From: Rathayibacter sp. VKM Ac-2856 | GTDB taxonomy: Bacteria; Actinomycetota; Actinomycetes; Actinomycetales; Microbacteriaceae | Reading direction: 5' to 3' | NCBI RefSeq assembly: GCF_013205055.1 | Contig: NZ_JABMLF010000003.1 | Coordinates: forward strand, 372,001 to 436,000 | Length of the DNA: 64,000 nt | Notes under the pieces: model-generated | Told to the model about the DNA's origin: nothing | Databases searched by the model: none | What the model saw: the letters and a program-made list of their open reading frames with translations, nothing else | Shown: piece by piece, positions 62,210 through 64,000 of the stretch | How positions within the stretch are numbered: position 1 is the stretch's first letter | How the letters are laid out: each line of letters starts with the position of its first letter | Program-made: the position numbers and the translations under genes

Positions 62210-63523
62210 TCACCAGGCGCGCTGACGTCGTGTCAGCGCGTCCAGGTAGGCCTTGGTGTGGACGATCTGCAGGAACAGATCGAGGAACAGCTCGTACATC
62301 AGGCCGGCGAGCAGCATGTGCCGCCAGCCCCGGTCGCGGACGGTGACGACGCGCTCGACGACGAAGATCAGGGTCACGGCGAGCCAGAACGGCTGGATCG
62401 AGAGCCCGCCCATCACCAGTGCGTAGACGACGGTCGCGAGGTAGACGTAGGTCACGAAGCAGCCGGCCATGGTCAGCAGCTGGCGGCCCCAGTAGGGCCA
62501 GGTGACGCGGGTGAGTCCGTACTGGACGCAGTTCTCGACGGCGCCGCGCTTCCAGCGCAGCCGCTGGTTCCACAGCTCGCGCCAGGTCGGCATGATCTCG
62601 GTGACGAGTGTGCAGCCGGCCGGGCTCAGCACCTCGTAGCCGAGGTGCTTGATGGCGAAGGTGAGCTCGTTGTCCTCGGTCAGGACCGTCGTGTCGTAGA
62701 TGCCGCCGCGGCCGTCGCCGGCGGGGATGCGCCCGTCGCGCCGGGCACGGCTGATCTCGCGCAGCAGAGCGCCGCGCAGGACCGCGGCCGTTCCGGTGAC
62801 CACGAGGCACTTGCCGTTCAGGCGGCGGACGTCGCGGGCGTAGCGGGCGTACTCGTTGCGCTGGAGGTGGCCGACCAGGCCGCCCCCGGGGGTGCCGCGG
62901 AAGACGCCGCCGACGGCGCCGATGCGCGCGATGCCGATCTTGAGGCGCGCGATCGCGAGGAAGTCGGGGTCGAGGGCCGAGTCCGCGTCCTGCACCAGGA
63001 CGAGGTCCTCGTCCTCGAGCTCGAGCAGCAGGACCTCGAGGAACTGGTTGAGGGCGCCGGCCTTCTTGGCCGTGTTGCCGGTCGTGGCGTAGACCTCGGC
63101 GCCGTGCTCGATCGCGATCTCCGCGGTCCGGTCGGTGCAGTTGTCGGTGACGACGACGATCCGGTCCGGCGGCGACGTCTGGGTCTGCAGGCCGAGGATC
63201 GCGGCGGCGATGCCCTCCTCCTCGTTGTGCGCGGGGAGGACGGCGACCAGTCGGCCGACGGGCGTGGAGGTGTGGCGTCCCTCGCGGGCCGGCGGGGTGG
63301 CCGGGACGGCGGGGGCGGCCGGTGCGGTGCGGGCCGGAGTGCGCGCCCAGGACCGCTCGCGGGTGGGGGCGTAGCCGATCGGCACGGCCTCGGTCGAGGC
63401 GGCGGAGCGGGTGGTGAAGGGGGCGGGCAGGGGTGTGGTGAGCTCGTCGCCCCTGCGCGGCGGGGTGCTCCGCGCAGGGGTCGGCGGCTCAGCGGGCAGG
63501 GTGCCCGCGGAGTGCGCGATCAA
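62210..63523 (-). CDS. Processive GT2 glycosyltransferase (hyaluronan/PNAG synthase-like)
   Basis: A 437-residue membrane glycosyltransferase. It has VAVLPAHNEEEGI, VVVTDNCTDRT, VLVQDADSALDPDF (DxD-type), VLTEDNELTF (TED base) and QRLRWKRGAVENC (Q..RW), then three or four helices. These are the marks of synthases that polymerise and extrude a beta-linked polysaccharide. The first 90 residues are proline/arginine rich and unstructured. I chose TTG 63523, preceded by GAGG; a longer frame starts at TTG 63667 without a ribosome binding site, so the start is uncertain. The 54-residue LAATG protein follows it. Confidence 0.85.
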   Translation of the reverse strand: MIAHSAGTLPAEPPTPARSTPPRRGDELTTPLPAPFTTRSAASTEAVPIGYAPTRERSWARTPARTAPAAPAVPATPPAREGRHTSTPVGRLVAVLPAHNEEEGIAAAILGLQTQTSPPDRIVVVTDNCTDRTAEIAIEHGAEVYATTGNTAKKAGALNQFLEVLLLELEDEDLVLVQDADSALDPDFLAIARLKIGIARIGAVGGVFRGTPGGGLVGHLQRNEYARYARDVRRLNGKCLVVTGTAAVLRGALLREISRARRDGRIPAGDGRGGIYDTTVLTEDNELTFAIKHLGYEVLSPAGCTLVTEIMPTWRELWNQRLRWKRGAVENCVQYGLTRVTWPYWGRQLLTMAGCFVTYVYLATVVYALVMGGLSIQPFWLAVTLIFVVERVVTVRDRGWRHMLLAGLMYELFLDLFLQIVHTKAYLDALTRRQRAW

Positions 63524-63818
63524 GGCCAGGATCCTCAGTCTTCGGGTGTTTCGGGGGTGGGCAGGCGCGCCGAAGACACTCCGCAGGCGATTCGGGTCAC
63601 CGGAGGAGAGTGATGATGAGGGGACGTGCCTGCTCTCGGGTGAGCATGTCGGCACGCAGCAGATCAATCAGCATCGGGTTGCTTGATGATCAAGGTAGAC
63701 GTGCGACGGGTGTCGATGCAAGCGAATGGAGAATGATCGTTCTCCGACTTTCGGCGCGTGTCACTGCGCTGGTGACGGAGCCCGTGCGACGGCCTCTTCT
63801 CGTGACGCGGGCGGGTCG

Positions 63819-63893
63819 CCGCACAACATCAGCTGAGAAGGGGGTCCGTCGCTCCTGGGGCGATGCCCCCCACTCTCAGCTGATGTTGTGCGG
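63819..63893. repeat. ACAACATCAGCTGAGA hairpin, perfect copy
   Basis: Two 20-base arms (63819-63838 and 63874-63893) are perfect reverse complements. The inner GGGGG / CCCCC pair extends the stem. It is the best-preserved member of the family at 41829, 41914 and 45691. Confidence 0.9.
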
Positions 63894-64000
63894 AGCGGCG
63901 TCGTGCGGAGCAGGCACCGGTCGCCTCGACAGCCGTCCAGGCCTCGCCTCCCGCACCGCCGGCACGAGCGCGACGGCGGGTGCAGGATGAGCGCATGACC
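63894..64000 (+). other. Right-edge region, possible start of a further gene
   Basis: Nothing convincing is seen until GCAGGATGAGCGCATGACC at the very end, where ATG 63987 or 63995 could start a gene that runs out of the window. Confidence 0.25.

Noticed and set aside
63610-63990. A 126-codon plus-strand frame at the right edge
   Set aside because: It runs through the perfect 20-bp palindrome and has no ribosome binding site or recognisable family.

Overview
The window is very GC-rich, has GTG and TTG starts, strong AGGAGG-type ribosome binding sites and long spurious antisense ORFs. Gene content (LAATG sorting signals, WxL/DUF916 proteins, many secreted plant-cell-wall enzymes, several LacI-type operators) points to a plant-associated actinobacterium, most likely Microbacteriaceae (Rathayibacter/Curtobacterium/Clavibacter-like). 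The genus is an inference. No rRNA, tRNA, transposase, phage gene or CRISPR array was seen.

Positions 1-36500 form a pectin (rhamnogalacturonan-I / arabinan) utilisation region. It holds a ricin-lectin metalloprotease, a GH43-lectin enzyme, a GH36 alpha-galactosidase, a LacI regulator, an orphan sugar-ABC ATPase, a small GIY-YIG protein, and a PL11 rhamnogalacturonan lyase with a sortase signal. It continues with a YtfQRT-YjfF-type furanose ABC transporter, a 1436-residue double-GH43 enzyme, a WxL / DUF916 surface pair and a GH105 unsaturated rhamnogalacturonyl hydrolase. The enzymes would cut arabinan side chains and the RG-I backbone outside the cell, and the ABC system would import the sugars. 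Two LacI-type operators recur at the promoters: TGTTCACGGTAACA (three exact copies plus one near-copy) and GAAACGTYTC. A separate insert at 13569-22081 carries a GntR regulator and an ornithine-cyclodeaminase-family gene, divergent from a six-gene oligopeptide-type ABC / amidohydrolase operon with 4-bp overlaps.

Positions 36500-50300 hold housekeeping and stress genes: a lipoprotein, an F420/NADP-type oxidoreductase, a CE7 esterase, a flavin monooxygenase, OsmC with a duplicated operator, a guanidinium exporter with a clear guanidine-III riboswitch, an APC permease cluster, an SRPBCC protein, a SulP transporter, a MerR regulator, an FAD monooxygenase and a UbiA prenyltransferase. Positions 50600-63600 hold surface and envelope genes: an Ig-repeat secreted protein, an MFS exporter, DUF805, an acyltransferase, a three-gene overlapping permease/TIGR03943/propeller operon, a GH16 enzyme sharing the Ig repeats, and a processive GT2 followed by a 54-residue LAATG microprotein.

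Almost every intergenic gap is filled by dispersed hairpin repeats. The main family pairs a GTGGRTCTCGATACGCC arm with a GGCTACTCGAYCAGCAT arm around a core stem whose sequence changes while pairing is kept. Three other palindromic families occur in two to four copies each.
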